A stretch of 64,000 nucleotides of DNA from Miscanthus floridulus (GCF_019320115.1 NC_089594.1:21102055-21166054), one strand, 5' to 3'. Shown: positions 33,601-46,690, counted from the first letter of the stretch. Notes: a model not told the origin generated them from the sequence alone. A program made the numbers and translations.

Positions 33601-34676
33601 AAACTGCGAATTGGTCAGCCTCACATAGATGCTGCCGCAGCCGCGCTCGCCTCAAGATAGCCATGTTACCCGTTAGGTTCATGTGATGTGTAGATAGCCA
33701 TAATCGGAAACCATTTTCGAGTTATTATTCAATAGCGGCACCTAGCGCGCAGTACACATTGAATCCTGCTACACACAAAGATCATATCGGTCGAATCCTG
33801 CTACACAGGAGCATATCTCGAAGCCAAAAGCTGGGGCCTTCCAGGTGGACTCGCGGCCGGAGCGGCGCCGGCACAGAGTGGCCAGCTCTATATATCTCTC
33901 CCTTCCTATTTCTTCTCCTCCTCCGGCCCTTTGACACTGATCCTCACAATCCAGCTCGCTATGGCGCGCTCACCGCTGCACCACGTACACGCATGCCTGG
34001 CAGCCATCGTGAACAACCCAACACCCGGCAACGCAGCCCCCGCACGCCACTGGCGCCGCGGTGCTGCGCACCATGACGCGCGCCCGCCTCTCTCACCTGC
34101 ACTCGATCGGTGTCCGAGCGCTGCACGTCGTCGCGCGTATGCGCAGTGCGCACACTCATCGTAGCGAGCCCACGACCATGGCACTCAAGTGCGCGGCCGC
34201 AAGGCCAAACCTTATCGACTGGAGACCTTGAAAACCCCTCGTGCCTAGCCTAGCCAAGCCCCGAGCAGCACAGGAGCACGCCGGTGCACGCACCAGTCGC
34301 CGTGTCGTGTCGTGTGCCCCTGCAGCGTTCAGCCGAACGGGTGGCCGACACCTTTCCTTGCGTCGTGTCATTTTGACAGCACGCGCTGGAGGAGAGAGAA
34401 AGCCGAGAGAGCTCACCTCACGAATGCGGAGGCAGATCGACGGGGTCGCGCGGGTGTGCGCGGTGGAGGGCCACACGAGGTCGTCGGCGGCCGCACGAGG
34501 CGAGGCACGAGCTCTGGTGTCATGGCGGCAGGCTGATGCGTGGGGGCCAGGCGACCGGTGTCGGGCAGGGTGGCGAGACCGGCGGCGGCGCGAGGAAGAA
34601 GAGAGAAGGCGGCTGTTCGACGAGGAAGAAGAGGAGGGGATCGATCTGCGCCAGGCACTGGCGCTTATATAACAGG
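33601..34676. other. GC-rich internal CACTA segment without supported gene
   Basis: Open frames occur on both strands at once (for example 34241-34672 + and 34156-34701 -), none with a domain. The composition resembles captured promoter or 5' exon DNA. Confidence 0.4.
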
Positions 34677-34881
34677 GAGCTTTACTCCCGGTGCCAGCCA
34701 CCAGTCGAGAGTAAAGGTCCTTTGCTCCCGGTGCGTGTGACCAACCGGGAGTAAAGGTATACCTTTACTCCCGGTTGGTAACACGCACCGGGAGCAAAGG
34801 TTTTTTTGGCAGGCCACGAAACTGCAGCCCACCTTTACTCCCGGGTGGGCTTCCCACCCGGGAGTAAAGGTGGGCTACAGT
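34677..34881. repeat. Internal CACTA-type inverted-repeat array
   Basis: Repeated CTTTACTCCCGGTTGGT / ACCGGGAGTAAAGG units in both orientations form two nested palindromes. They resemble the terminal TTTAGTCCCGG units but carry TTTACTCCCGG. They lie between the two main genes rather than at an end. Confidence 0.8.
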
Positions 34882-35337
34882 TTCGTTTCCCGCATGTTTT
34901 GAGCAAATTTTTTTAATAAAATGCAATAGTATTGTTAAATACATAGTAAATTAAATAAAAGGTATAAAATTATTTTGTTAAAAATATGGATTTTCTTTTT
35001 CTTTATTGCACATAGGAAAAATCTATAACCTAACTTTTTAATTTTTGTTATAATTATAAAACATAATGTAACTAATATTTATTATTTCGTTAATGCAAAA
35101 ATGTAGTGTTTAATTAAAATTATTAAAACTATTGGTTTTGGATAGGAAATTTGTTTTCACATCATTTTAACATTAATATTTTAATTTTTCATCACCTAAT
35201 ATCCTAATTTAACTTTTCGAGAGAGAAATCCCACCAAATCAAACATTGATTTAATTGGAAACACGACATAATAAACATCTGAATTCACAATTATTACATA
35301 ATATCTCAAACACACACTATATTAAATCACTATATCA
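34882..35337. other. AT-rich spacer 3' of the TNP2 gene
   Basis: This probably includes the 3' UTR of the transposase gene. No gene or repeat unit is evident. Confidence 0.4.
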
Positions 35338-36538
35338 TCAAGTGGACACAGCAGTGAACTTCTTCTTTACGTATGTCCCTTGGTTATGATCGCGTCGTAA
35401 CCATGGAGTGTCCTCATCATTTATCAAGATGCTAGGGTCTTTGTTCACTTTGAAGGGCGGAATTTGGTCATCCTTTTCATAATCTTCTGACATGTCCGAC
35501 TTGTCCTCAATTCCCACGATGACTCTTTTCCCTGAAAGAACTATGTGGCGCTTTGGCTCTTTGGTTGAGTCATTATCGTTTTTCCCTCTTTTTGGTTTGG
35601 TAGACATATCATTGACATAGAACACCTGATTCACATCCTTGGCAAGGACGAATGGTTCGTCTTTGTACCCAATATTACTAAGGTCTACTGTTGTCATTCC
35701 ATACTCGTTGTCTACTGTTACCCTGCCTCCAGTCACCTTGACCCATTGGCACTTGAACAATGGGATCTTCAAAGTAGGTGCATATTCTAGTTCCCATATT
35801 TCATCTATGCGGCCATAATATGTCTGCTTATTCCCATTCGGGTCTGTGGCATCTATTAGGACACCACTGTTTTGGTTGGTACTCCTTTTATCTTGGGCTA
35901 CTGTGTAGAATATGTTCCCATTTATCTTGTACCCTTTGTATGTGACGATATGCCATGATGGTTGCATAGCCAATAAATATAGTTGCTCATGGATGCTCTC
36001 ATCACCTTGACATTTTTTTCGCAACCAACCGCCGAAAGTTTCCATGTGCTTACGCATAATCCAAGCTTCAGTCTTCCCTGGAAACTCGGATCATAAGAGA
36101 TTCTTGTGTGTCTCAATATATGGATCTACCAAAGAGGAGTTCTGTAGAACTGTGTAGTACGCTTTATTGAAATAATCATCCTCCGTACCAATATATGTTT
36201 TCCTCCCTAGTGTCCCCTTTCCGCTTAGTCTCCCCTCATGTCTCGATTCAGGAACACCAATCAAGTCAAGGTCAGGAATAAAGTCAACACAGAACTCAAT
36301 GACCTCTTCTGTTACATAGCTCTTGGCGATGCTTCCTTCTGGGCGAGCACGGTTGTGAACATATTTCTTTAGGACTCCCATGAATCTCTCTAAGGGGAAC
36401 ATGTTGTGTAGGAACACATGACCGAGAATGAAAATCTCCTTGACTAGGTGAACTAGGAGGTGTGTCATGATATCAAAGAAGAAAGGAGGGAACACCAACT
36501 CAAAGTTGATGAGACATTGAACCACATCATTCTATAGT

Positions 36539-37822
36539 TGTCGGTGTTTGGACCGACGGGCCCTCAACCAACTAGTAAATTTGTACTGCATGTTCCCAAT
36601 CCCAGATGGTGATGCAAAGAGACAAGGCTTATACTGGTTCGGGTAATGAGCACCCTACGTCTAGTTTGAGAGATCGATCTTGTATTCCTTGCACCAAAAT
36701 GCTCGTAGTAGTGGGTTACAAGCAGGACGAGAGAGGGAGCTAGTCCTAGGTCTCTACGTGGAATGGCGTGGATTGCTTGAGATGTTGATCTTAGACAGTG
36801 GGGAAGCTCGAGCATTCGTCTGTGTGTTCATGCATGAGTTCGTTGCGTGGGCATAGGCCTAATTGTTCGTCCCCTAGAAACGGCCCTGATCCCTCTCTTT
36901 TATAGTTGAAGGGGGGGGGACAAGGGTGACACATGCGCTAGCTACACGACGTCGTGCGAATGGAGGCGGCATGTCCGAGCCCTGTAGCCTGTTACTGTGG
37001 CGGCGTGGGCGACGGAGTGGTCTCGTCCTTGAAGTACTGGGGCGACGCGCCGGTCACATCTGGTCCTATACGTCGTAGGAGCTTCAGTGTTATCTAGAAG
37101 CGGGCGTGGTGGTCGGCGTGCTGGTCACTTTGTGTTGACTGTGCGGGAAGCCGAGGCTTAGTTGGTGCCGAGGCCGAGCCATCGTGGGAGGCTCGGCAGA
37201 CATGAATCCCGGGGTTGCCGAGACCCTGAAGTGGACTACCGAGGCTTGGAGGGAGTAGTTGGTCTCATACACTGATTCCGAGGCATGATGACCCGGACTT
37301 GACCCCCCATGCCGCGTTGTCTCTAGGGCGGGGGTTAGGTGGCACAGTGGAGTGCAGGCGCTGATCGTGGGCACAGCACCAGAGCACAGTGGCCGGTAAT
37401 CCCCGTCGTGCCCTGTCCAGGACGGTGTGGTGTTGACGTGACTTCCCGTCTCGTCGGCCGCTCTGCAGTGTCGAGCCGTCGTCCGGTTGATATTGCGGGA
37501 GTGGTTGGCGCATTAATGGGACGCGGCACGCTGTCGGGGAGACTGGTCGAGGTGGAAGCGACGGGTTGTTGCCGAGCCGGCTTTGAGCGAGACGGAGAAT
37601 CGACATCTTTGTCCGAGGCCTTACGTGCGGGGCCTCGGGCGAGATGGAGAATCGGTTCCCCGTCGAGGCCCCCTGTGCGAGGCCTCGCACGAGGCGGAGA
37701 GCCGGCGGGCTCGGATGAGGCTGGGGTTTAACACATGGCTTACCCTCTGGCTTTGTTCTTGATGGGGTTTAAGTGATTCTTTTGGTATGCACTCGGGGTA
37801 CCCCGTTTTATGGTACCCGACA
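36539..37822 (-). repeat. 3' LTR of the Tat element
   Basis: On the minus strand the LTR starts TGTCGGGTACCATAAAACGG and ends with CACCGACA. It matches 49315-50603 closely along its length, with scattered substitutions. Confidence 0.92.
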
Positions 37823-37837
37823 GTAGCCCCCGAGCCT
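37823..37837 (-). other. Polypurine tract of the Tat element
   Basis: AGGCTCGGGGGCTAC lies immediately upstream (minus sense) of the 3' LTR. It would prime plus-strand DNA synthesis. Confidence 0.75.
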
Positions 37838-38099
37838 TAGGGAGAGCGTGAGCGCTCTTCTTGAGGTTTTATCGAGGCTTGACTTGCGGTGGCTCCTGGC
37901 GGAATGGTATTTCGTATTTCGAGGCCTCGGTGGGTGCGCGCGAGCGCACCCGCCGAGTGTAGCCCCCGAGGCCCTGGGGGAATGGATTCATTCCTCCAGG
38001 GTCTTTTTCTCACGTTGACCGAGGGATGCTATCGTATTTGCCGAGCCCATAAGTGCGAGTTCGGGTCGTGGGGTCTCAGCAAGATCGCAAGAAGAACCC

Positions 38100-39590
38100 C
38101 CGTGCCTCTTCACGGAGCGAGAGGGCGATCAGGAGTCCTCCTGACTTTTTGTGCGACCCTCGCGCCTCCTTTTCGCTCGGAAGGAGGGGCGGAATATGCC
38201 AAGCTACCCTCGATGGGCGCGAGCGGTGGCATTTTCGGTGAGCTGTTATCGGGTGAGTTCGAGTGGAGGCCCATGCCCCGTTCGCTAGGGGTTGGCTAGT
38301 GGTCCAGAGACGCACTCCAAGAGTACCAGAGGGTTTCTCTAGTGGGTCCCGAGGCCATTTGCTGGGCCCCGGTGGCTCGGTGCCTCCCTACGGTGGGATC
38401 CCATTTGGAGACCTCTCTGCTGGTCTCGGACACGACTTAGGGCGTCCCAAGCATTTTGCTCGCTCAGGCCTTGGCCTCGTACGGGCTCGCCCATAGTCAT
38501 CCCTGACTCTGTTGCCCTAGGGCGGCTATCGAAACCCTTAGGGGCCTAGCCTTCGAACCCCTAGACCGTAACGGGCTCGATGCCCTTTGTCGCGTTTTCT
38601 CGAATTTTCAAGTGCAGGAGGAGCCCCTGAGCCTCCGCATGGAGCGAGAGGGCGGTCAGGGGTCCCCCCGACTTTTTTATTTGACCCTCGCACATCCTTT
38701 TCGTTCGGACGGAGGGGTTTTTTGCCGAGCCCACTCGTGTGTGAGCCTGGGTCGCTTGGTCTTGGCAAAATTGCAGGGAGAGCCCCCGAGCCTCTACACG
38801 GAGCAAGAGGGCGATCAGGAGTTCCCCTGGCTTTTTGTACGCCCCTTGCGCGTGAGGGTTTGTTTGCCGATCCCCCCTCGGGTGCGAGCCTGGGTCGTGG
38901 GGTCTCGGCATATCTGCAGGAAGAGCTCCCTAGCCTCTGCACGGAGTGAGAGGGCCGTCAGGAGTTCCCCTGACTTTTTGAATCGACCCTCGCGCGTCCT
39001 TTTCATTCGGAAGGAGGGGTTGTTTTGCCGAGCCCCCTCGAATGCGAGCCTGGGTCGCTGGGTCTCGGCAAGGTTGCAGAAGGAGCCCCTTAGCCTCTGC
39101 ACGGAGCAAGAGGGCCATCAGGGGTTCCCCTGGCTTTTCGTATGACCCTCGCGCTTCCTTTTTGTTCGGAAGGAGGGGTGGAATATGCCAAGCTACCCTC
39201 GATGGGCACGAGCGGTGGCATTTCTGGTGAGCTGTTATCGGGTGAGTCCGAGTGGAGGCCCGTGCCTCGTTCGCTAGGGGTCGGCTAGTGGTCCAGAGAT
39301 GCACTCCAAGAGTACCAGAGGGTTTCTCTAGTGGGTGCCGAGGCCGTTCGCTGGGCCCCGATGGCTCGGTGCCTCCCTACGGTGGGATCCCATTCGGAGA
39401 CCTCCCTGTCGGTCTCGGACACGACTTAGGGCATCCCAAGCGTTTCGCTTGCTTGGGCCTCAGCCCTGTGTGGGCTCGCCCACGGTCGTCCCTGACTCTG
39501 TTGCCCTGGGGTGGCTGTCGAAACCCTTAGGGGGCCAGCCTTCGAACCCCTGCACCGTAATGGGCTCGGCGCCCAGTTCCTTCATCTAAA
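38100..39590. repeat. Tandem repeats between the antisense gene and the 3' LTR
   Basis: Units of about 143-160 bp, each containing 'gagcctgggtcg', 'ctcggca' and 'cctctgcacggagcgagagggc', recur with that landmark at 38641, 38800, 38943 and 39103. A longer block (about 38100-38584) is repeated 990 bp later (39090-39574), so there are repeats within repeats. Open frames on both strands here are by-products of repetition and GC content. Confidence 0.85.
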
Positions 39591-40019
39591 AGGAATAGGG
39601 TGGGGGATATCTCCCCCATCGGCTCAACAACGGCTGGCGCGCCTTTTGAGGTGATTTTCTCGGGGAGGCGGAACAACACCTGCTGCTGCAGCGGTCGGAC
39701 ATGACATGGTGTCAGCGGATGGGACGTAAGTGTTCCCGTGATTAATGAGGAAAAGGTGGGCACGTGGGCGGTAAAATCAGATCGGGATTAACCGCGCCGG
39801 ATCTAAAGGAAACTTCCCTGATTTCGTCGCCCATCTATTTCGCCTTCATCCAGCATAAATACGCAACGAGCCTCGCCCCTCCCCTCCTTACCTTGCCCAC
39901 AATAGCTTTGCCATCTTTGAGCCGTTGCTAGAGCAGAGAGCCCCAGGAGGAAGAAGGGAGAGAGGCGAGGTGGAGAGAGAGAGAGACTCACCACCGTAGT
40001 CGAACCCTCCACCGCACTC

Positions 40020-42285
40020 ATGGCCGACAACATTGTTGTCATCGAGGCGGACCCTTGGGGTCCATCCGACGTCACCGTGGAGATGCTTCAGTCGCTCGTC
40101 AACGGCGGGCTCCTTCGTCCGGTTACCGACCCCAACAGGCCAGAGTGGATCGCTCCGTCAAGCGAGCCGGAGCCAAGGCCTTGTGACGGTTACGTTGTGA
40201 GCTTCGTGTCTTTTCACGAGCGCGACCTCGGCCTTCCGATGGACCGGTTCATGCGGGCGCTCCCGCACTACTACGGCATGGAGCTCCACAACTTCAACCC
40301 CAATTCCATCATGCAGGCGGCCATTTCGTCGCTGTCTGCGAGGGGTATCTGGGGATTGCTCCCCATTGGGAGTTGTGGCTCTACCTCTTTCGGGCGGGGC
40401 ATACCACCAAGCCGATGGGTACGTCGGGCATGAGGAAGGCGGTGAGGGCTTGCGGCTACACTCTCCAAGTGCGCCAGGACTGTCAGCACCTCTACATCTC
40501 GGCCCAGCTTTTGTCAACCAATCGGCGATGGTACACGAGCTGGTTCTATCTTCGCAACGACGATGGTGGACTTCCCCCCCTACACCGGGCGGATCGTGGG
40601 GAGCTGCCCAGAGAGGTGGAAGTATAGCGTCCTGAGGGAGGATCAGCCCAAGCTGCAGCCGCTCCTGGAGGGGCTGGAGAGGCTGCGGGGCTGTGGCCTT
40701 ACTACGGCCGTGGTTGTGGCCGCCTTCCACCGCCGGAGGGTGCTGCCGTTGATGGCTCGGCGGCGGTGCCTGTTTGAGATGAGGCTGAATGAGCCAATCG
40801 AGGGCATCCGGATGTCTGTCTCCGCTCTTTCTGACGAGGAAATTCTTCGCCGAGTGGGGGAGATGGTGGAGGCGAAACTGAGGGGCAGTGGCCTGACCCC
40901 CTTCGCGATGCGCCCGTCGCGGGCGTTCCTCTCGCTGGTAAGTCACGTGCCGCTGCAACCCCCGAGGCATCCCTGTTTCTCATTATTTCTTGTTCCCTTA
41001 TCCGTGTTCGCTGTTCCTGCAGGGGATGAGGGACGTGCGAGCCTCCCCACTGCCCATTCCTAAGCGCATGCCGAGGCACAGAAAAGGCGGAAGGACGCTA
41101 AGGTGGCGAAGCGCACGAAGAAGATCCTTGCGTGAGAGGAACTGGATAAGCGCCGTCGGCAGCAAAGGAAGGACGGTCTCCCGTTGGAGGAGTCCCCGTC
41201 GCCGTCGCTATCGACAGATGCCTCGGACGGAGATGACGAGGGCGAGATAGGGCGGGGTCCCCTAGACCAACTCCCTGACATTGAGGAGATGGTGCTCGGG
41301 GCATCGGCAAGCAGCCCGGCGCTCCCAGGAGGAGGAGGAGCTGACCCGCGTGGCCGGTGAGCGAGACACCTTCAGGTCCCGGGCTAGAGAAGCCACGGCC
41401 TCGGGCAAGGTCCTTGCTGGGCAGCTAGGGGTGGAGCAGAGTGCGCACCAGCTGACAAAAGGCACCTTAGATGAGGCCCTTACGGTGGCTGAGGCCTCCT
41501 AGACCGAGGCCGTGGTCTAGAAGGGAAAGGTCGAGGGTGAGTCCTATTCCCCTCGTTTTATTCGCTTTTCTTGTGTTTGCTCCCTAACTCCCTGGTGTAA
41601 TGCAGAGCTGGGGAGAGAGGCTTCTAGGGCGGCCGAGGCTGCTTGGGTCGAGGCCCAGTGCCTGAAGGAGAAGGCCGAGGCATCTCGGGTCGAGGCCCAG
41701 CGTTGGAAGGAGAAAGCCAAGGCCTCTCAGGTCGAGGCCCGACGCTAGGGGCAGAAGGCCAAGGGTGAGCTCCATAGACTTCCGCCCTTGTTCTGGCTTG
41801 TACTCCTTTGCGCTCAACCTTGTTCCATTGTGTTTGGCGCAGAGCTGGAGAAGGAGGTCACCCAGGCAGCCGAGGCCTCCGCCGCAGTGCAGGCGGTGCT
41901 TGAAACCAAGATCAGGGAGCATGATGCGCTGAAGAGCGCCGTCCATACCGCCTGCGAGGCCCTGGAAGTCGAGGGGGTCCAGTCAAGAAGCTCTCTCAGG
42001 AGTCGCTTGATTGTGTTGAGTGGCCAAGTGGGCGAGCGACTCCAAGGGGCGCTGCATACGGGCGTCAAGCGCGCGCTGGCCGTCATCGCTTCACACTACA
42101 TTGGCGTTGACCTCCAAGCTATCAGCGATGGCTACGTCCTGCCCGATGATGATGAGGAGGCCGATGAGGCGGTCACGAAGCTGATGGAGGTGGCGGAGGG
42201 CCCCGGCACGGCGCTGGCCAAGCTGTTCGAAGAGGAGGTGGTCCCACCCCCGCCGTCCACCGATGCTGGAGGCCCTGAGCCTTGA
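40020..42285 (+). pseudogene. Spliced antisense gene of the Tat element ('putative gypsy type transposon' domain), damaged
   Basis: This gene runs opposite to gag-pol. The first exon (40020-40937) starts MADNIVVIEADPWGPS and contains FHERDLGLPMDRFMRALPHYYGMELHNFNPNSI, matching the plant PF04195-type domain found in Tat antisense ORFs. Introns have good borders: CTG|GTAAGT at 40937 with CTGCAG before 41023, and further GTGAG/GCAG pairs near 41537-41607 and 41764-41842. Later exons encode a basic, acidic-rich stretch and a long Ala/Glu coiled coil ending at 42285. A TATA-like CATAAATA lies near 39855. Frameshifts near 40333 and in a C run near 40572, and stops near 41133, 41501 and 41745, disable it. 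Its function is not established. Confidence 0.78.
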
Positions 42286-43051
42286 CCTGGGCCAAGAGAC
42301 CATGTAAATAAACTAGGGATTAACTTTGTATCATGATGCTTGTGGCCGTTGAGGCCTTTTTTAAAGTAATCGTGCTTCTTAATCATTTTTCTTGTATTTC
42401 CGAGCCTCTGCCCTCTGTTGTCTCTGATCAGATGTCTTTTGCAAAAAACCCCCTCGGAACCTAAGTTGTCCCTTGGGTGAAAGGTGGCAAGGGAGTGTCG
42501 TAGCCTGGGGGCATAGGCTGTCTTGTGACTTTACCGGCCTTCTGTCCCTGGAACAGACTTTTTGGTCCTTGGGTTTTTTACAACCGATTCGTCAAAGCGT
42601 GCTAGAGAGTTTGGCGTAGGAATTTTTTCGAAAAACGATTAAAAAATGGTGCGTGGGACTTAGGGGGGAATCCCCTATCTAGCCCCTGAGGGAGGCTCAG
42701 TTCTGCAGAAGCAGAGCCGTGTCTCCCTTGTGATGTTATCGTACTGCCGAGTCCTGTGATTTGGTTGGGGAGGTTTCTCGAGGAATTAAAACAACTGAAG
42801 AGCGCTTCTTAATTGTATTTCGAGAAACAATGTATACAATGCTTGGAAATTTAAGGGTAAAAGCGATGTAGCTATTCTATGCTCCAAGCATTGTTGAGAA
42901 TTGTGCCCTTCTCATTGGCTAGCTTGTAGGTCTCGGGCTTCAGCACTTGGGCGACAATGTATGGTCCTTCCCATGGTGGGGTCAGCTTGTGGCGGCCCTT
43001 GTTGCTCTGCCTTAGCCTCAACACTTGGTCGCCTACCTTCAGGTCTCGGCT
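42286..43051. other. Region between integrase and antisense gene 3' ends
   Basis: The minus strand from about 43050 to 42880 still reads as the integrase C-terminus (LRLRQSNKGRHKL, PWEGPYIV), with a stop near the end. The rest is non-coding 3' UTR of two convergent transcripts. Confidence 0.6.
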
Positions 43052-46000
43052 TCAAATGCGCCGGGCCTGATAGCGCCATAGGGCTTGCTGGTACTTGGCC
43101 GAATGTAGTAGCGCCACATCTCTGACTTCCTCTAGTTGGTCGAGGGCATCTTCGCGGGTGGTGCGGTTGCTTTGCTCGTTGTAGGCCTGTAGCCTCAGGG
43201 AACCATATTCCAAGTCAGTGGGGAAGACGGCCTCGGCTCCATAGACCAGGAAGAAAGGTGTGAACCCTGTGGCTCGGCTTGGAGTGTTTCTCAGGCTCCA
43301 GATGACCGACGGGAGTTCAGCGAGCCATTTCTTGCCAAACTTTTTCAACCGGTTGTAAATTCTTGGCTTTTTCTACTTGGCCATTTGTCCTTGGGTATCC
43401 TACGGCCGACCAGGCCACACGGATGTGGTGGTCGTCGTAGAATGTTAGGAATTTTTGGCCGGTGAACTATGTTCCGTTGTCGGTGATGATGGTGTTCGGA
43501 ACCACGAACCTGTGGATGATGTTAGTGAAGAATAGCACCGCTTGCTGGGATTTGATTTGATTGATCGGGTGAGCCTCGATCCATTTAGAGAACTTATCGA
43601 TTGCTACCAGTAGATGGGTGTAGCCCCTTGGGGGCCTTCTAGCAGAGGCCCGACCATGTCGAGCCCCCACACGGCAAATGGCCATGTAATGGGGATGGTT
43701 TGGAGGGCCTGGGCCGGGAGGTGCGCCTGCCGCGCGTAGTACTGGCATCCTTCGCATGAGCGTACTAACTTGGTGGCGTTAGCAACCGCCGTCGGCCAGT
43801 AGAACCCTTGGCGGAAGGCGTTTCCGACGAGCGTCCGAGGCGCCGCATGGTGCCCATAGGCCCCTGCATGCAAGTCCCCAAGTAGGGCCTGGCCTGCCTC
43901 GGTGGTGATGCATTGTTGGAGGACGCCAGTTGGACTTCGCCTGTACAACTCGCCATTGCAGAGGATGTAAGTTTTGGCTTGTCGCGCAAGCCATCGGGCT
44001 TTGGTTCTGTCACTAGGAAGCTCTCCTCGAGCGAGCCAATCAAGGAATGGGACTCGCCAGTCCATGTCCTGGTCGGTCTAGGGAGTCTCCGTGTCGACTT
44101 CCATGACCTCGGGCTCGGCCGAAGGAGTCTCGGCGGCAGAGGGGGCGTCGAGGCCTACGGTGGGTTCGGCCGGTGGGCTCTCCTCCGCTGCCGAGGCATA
44201 GTCGATGGAAGGCTTGTGGAGGTCTCTGGCGAAGACATTTGGGGGGACCAGAGCCCGTGCCGATGCCATCTTTGCCAATTCGTCCGTGGCCTCGTTGTAT
44301 TTCCACGCGATGTGGTTGAGTTCGAGACCGTCGAACTTGTCTTCTAGGCAACGTACCAACTTGTAGTACGCCTCCATTTTGGGGTCGAGGTAGTTTGACT
44401 CCTTCATGACTTGATCAATGATGAGCTACGAGTCGCCCTGGACGTCGAGACGCCGTACCCCAAGTTCGATGGCGATTTGCAAGCCATTGACGAGGGCTTC
44501 GTACTCGGCCGCGTTGTTGGAGGCGGTGAAGTAGAGCCGAACCATGTAGCGTATGTGTACTCCAAGGGGCGAGATGAAGAGCAGACCCGCGCCTGCCCCG
44601 GTCTTCATCAGGGACCCGTCGAAGTACATGGTCCAGCACTCCGTCTGAATTTGAGCAGGTGGTAGTTGGGTGTCGGTCCACTCAGCCACAAAATCAGCCA
44701 AGACCTAAGACTTAATCGCTTTCCGAGGCGCAAAAGTCAAGGCTTCCCCCATAAGCTCGACGGCCCACTTGGCTATCCTACCTGAGGCCTCCCAGTTATG
44801 GATTATCTCTCCCAAGGGGAAAGACGATACCACGGTCACTGGGTGGGACTCGAAGTAGTGACGCAGCTTGCACCGAGCCAAGACTACGACGTAGATCAGC
44901 TTCTGGATGTGGGGGTAGCACGTTTTGGTCTCAGAGAGCACTTCGCTGATGAAGTAGATAGGTCGTTGGATGGGTAAAGCGTGCCCCTCTTCCAGCCTCT
45001 CCACTACCACGGCCGCGCTGACCACTTGGGTCGTTGCGGTGACGTAGAGTAAGAGGGCCTCGTCCCTGGCTGGCGGTACCATGGACGGGAGGACCGGTGA
45101 GCAGTGCCTTGAGCTTGGCGAGGGCTTCTTCGGCCTCGGGGGTCCAAGAAAAGCGTTCGGATTTTCTCAAGAGGCAGTACAGAGGCAAGCCCTTTTCGCC
45201 AAGGCGCGAGATGAAGCGGCTCAGGGCCGCAAGGCATCCCATGACCCTCTGCACTCCCTTGAGGTCTTGGATTGGTCCCATGCTAGTTACGGCCGAGACC
45301 TTCTCCGGGTTGGCCTCGATGCCACGTTTTGAGACTATGAACCCTAAGAGCATGCCTCGGGGAACCCCGAACACACACTTCTCGGGGTTGAGCTTGATGC
45401 CCTTCTCTCTGAGGCATTTGAAGGCTATCTCCAGGTCATCGACGAGATCCCCGGCCTTTCTAGACTTGACCACGATGTCATCCACATAGGCCTCGATGGT
45501 TCGCCCAATGTGCTCGCCAAAGACCTAGGTCATGCACCAGCTGGTATGTGGCTCCTATGTTTCTGAGGCCGAAAGGCATAGTCATATAGCAGTACATGCC
45601 GAACGGTGTGATAAAAGAAGTCGCGAGCTGGTCAGACTCTTTCATCTTGATTTGATGGTAACTGGAGTACGCATCAAGGAAAGACAGAGTCTCGCATCCC
45701 GCAGTGAAGTCAACGATTTGATCGATTCGAGGTAATGGGAAGGGGACTTTTGGACAGGCTTTATTCAAACCGGTGTAATCTACACACATCCTCCACTTCC
45801 CATTTTTCTTCTTGACTAACACAGGGTTAGCTAACCACTCTAGATGGGATACTTCCTTGATGAATCCGGCCGCCAAGAGCTTCTGTAACTCCTCGCCAAT
45901 GGTCCTATGTTTTTCCTCGTCGAATCGGCGTAGGCGCTGCTTCACCAGCCTAGAGCCATCCTGGATGTCCAAGGCGTGCTCGGCGACCTCCCTCGGTATG

Positions 46001-46690
46001 CCTGGCATGTCCGAGGGACTCCACGCGAACATATCTGCATTCACGCGGAGAAAGTCGATGAGCACGACTTCCTATTTGATGTCGAGTGTGGCGCTGATCC
46101 TTAGCGCCTGGTCGTCGGGGCATGCAGGGTCGACTGGGACGAGTTTGACGGCCTCCACGGGCTCGAAAGTCCCGGCTCGATGCTTGGGCTCGGGCAGGTG
46201 GCTGCCAAGTCGGTCAAGGTCGATGATGAGGGTCTCGGCCTCCACGAGAGCCTCGGCGTACTCGATGCACTCGACATCACAGTCGTATGCATGTTCGTAC
46301 GTGGACTCGATCGTGATGACGCCGTTGGGACCCAACTTCTTGAGCTTGAGGTAGGTGTAGTTGGGGACCGCCATGAACTTGGCGTAGCACGGCCACCCCA
46401 GGACGGCATGGTAGGTTCCTTTGAACCCAACCACCTCGAACGTAAGGACCTCCTTGCGGTAGTTGGAGGGGGTGCCAAAGCAAACGGAAAGGTCGATGCA
46501 CCCAAGGGGTCGCGTGTGTTTCCCCGGCACGATGCCGTGGAAAGGTGCGGCGTCACCCTAGAGCCGCGACTGATCGATTTCTAGGAGCTCCAGGGTTTTG
46601 GCGTAGAGGATGTTGAGGCTGCTGCCTCCGTCCATCAACACCTTGGTGAGTCGGGTGTTGATGATGATTGGGTCGATGACAAGTGGGTAC
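43052..46690 (-). pseudogene. Tat element pol: protease, reverse transcriptase, two RNase H domains, integrase
   Basis: Domains on the minus strand, in order, are as follows. Aspartic protease has DGGSSLNILYAKTL (about 46640-46595). Reverse transcriptase has KKKNGKWRMCVDYTGLNKACPK, YHQIKMKESDQLATSF and the YVDD active site near 45490. The first RNase H region has YVTATTQVVSAAVV and PIYFISEVLSETKTCYP. The second RNase H has TMYFDGSLMKTGAGAGLLF and SNNAAEYEALVNGLQIA (44620-44480). The integrase zinc region has HHAAPRTL with SCEGCQYYA (about 43850-43740), and the catalytic core has GLDMVGPL, TDNGT and NGQVEKAK. Many frameshifts and stops interrupt it, for example just before YVDD and after RLDVQGDS. 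A second RNase H is characteristic of Tat elements. Confidence 0.88.

Noticed and set aside
34156..34701. 181-codon minus frame and 143-codon plus frame over the same DNA
   Set aside because: Mutual overlap, Arg/Ser/Ala bias, and no family match.
38538..39304. Several 90-130 codon frames on both strands
   Set aside because: They are produced by the 150-bp tandem repeat and repeat with it.
40158..40970. 270-codon minus frame opposite the antisense gene
   Set aside because: The plus strand carries the recognisable conserved domain and splice sites. The minus frame is its shadow.
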